DNA of 13,585 nucleotides from Flavobacterium sp. (GTDB lineage Bacteria > Bacteroidota > Bacteroidia > Flavobacteriales > Flavobacteriaceae): contig JASLDM010000006.1 in assembly GCA_030151565.1 (NCBI GenBank), positions 1-13,585 of the forward strand. Direction: 5' to 3'. The position numbers and the translations under genes were made by a program. This document shows, piece after piece, positions 13,473 to 13,585 of the stretch (position 1 is the first letter of the stretch; every line of letters starts with the position of its first letter). Under the pieces are notes generated by a model that saw only the letters and a list, made by a program, of their open reading frames with translations, did no database searches and was not told where the DNA came from.

Positions 13473-13585
13473 ATGAAATGGTATCATTATATAGCTGCTT
13501 TTTTTGCAGGTTTCTTTGTAGCCAACGTAGTACCTCATTTTGTACACGGAATATCTGGAGAAAGTTTTCCAACCCCATTCTCAAA
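13473..13585 (+). CDS. Small conserved membrane protein of unknown function (N-terminal 37 codons)
   Basis: The start of a gene cut by the right edge. From the ATG at 13473 it reads MKWYHYIAAFFAGFFVANVV, then PHFVHGISGESFPTPFS. One hydrophobic helix covers residues 5-20. The 'N-x-V-P-H-F-V-x-G-I-S-G-x-x-F-P-T-P-F' segment is a signature I know from short conserved membrane proteins of unknown function in several bacterial phyla. The homologues are about 80-110 residues, so perhaps a third of the gene is here. No clear promoter or ribosome binding site is visible in the upstream bases. Confidence 0.7.
   Translation, partial: MKWYHYIAAFFAGFFVANVVPHFVHGISGESFPTPFS

Noticed and set aside
1..13585. 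CRISPR arrays, insertion sequences, phage or defence genes, tRNA genes
   Set aside because: I found no regularly spaced repeats, transposase motifs, terminal inverted repeats with target duplications, or cloverleaf-like sequences on either strand.

Overview
The window reads as chromosome of a Bacteroidota species, most likely family Flavobacteriaceae. Reasons: an AT-rich genome, weak Shine-Dalgarno signals, -7 elements of the TAnnTTTG type in several intergenic gaps, and a typical flavobacterial gene set (DUF4294 protein divergent from an M42 aminopeptidase, and a DnaX without the usual zinc-binding cysteines). Genus cannot be fixed from the sequence alone.

Left part (1-6366) is all on the minus strand. 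Read in transcription order it holds: a secreted DUF4294 protein (6366-5665); dnaX, the clamp-loader gamma/tau subunit (5616-3866), broken into two frames at a run of ten A; a CvfB-like S1 RNA-binding protein (3844-3014) followed by a clear terminator; a metallo-beta-lactamase-fold hydrolase (2877-1840); a 525-base stretch without a convincing gene; an AI-2E/PerM-type membrane transporter (1314-280); and the first 31 codons of an ECF-like sigma factor (93-1) running off the left edge. dnaX and cvfB are 21 bases apart and probably co-transcribed.

The right part (6446-13585) is all on the plus strand. It starts with an M42 metallo-aminopeptidase ending in a good terminator (7584-7620). Then comes an accessory-looking run of exported or membrane proteins: a secreted 227-residue unknown; the decayed C-terminal end of a hydrolase-like gene (about 8480-8913); a small secreted unknown; an ankyrin-repeat lipoprotein; a three-helix membrane protein with a DUF6843-like outer domain; a one-helix membrane protein; and a secreted trypsin-like serine protease with a long Bacteroidota-type N-terminal region. 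The start of a small conserved membrane protein runs off the right edge. Two of these genes (7796 and 9587) share a strikingly similar promoter-like block.

The most notable feature is dnaX. The gamma-length ORF and the tau tail overlap by 31 bases around an A10 G tract that contains the A AAA AAG heptamer in the correct phase for a -1 shift. This fits either programmed slippage making gamma and tau, or a one-base homopolymer error. I found no CRISPR array, insertion sequence, tRNA, rRNA or recognisable defence system. The rest of the left part is ordinary housekeeping sequence.
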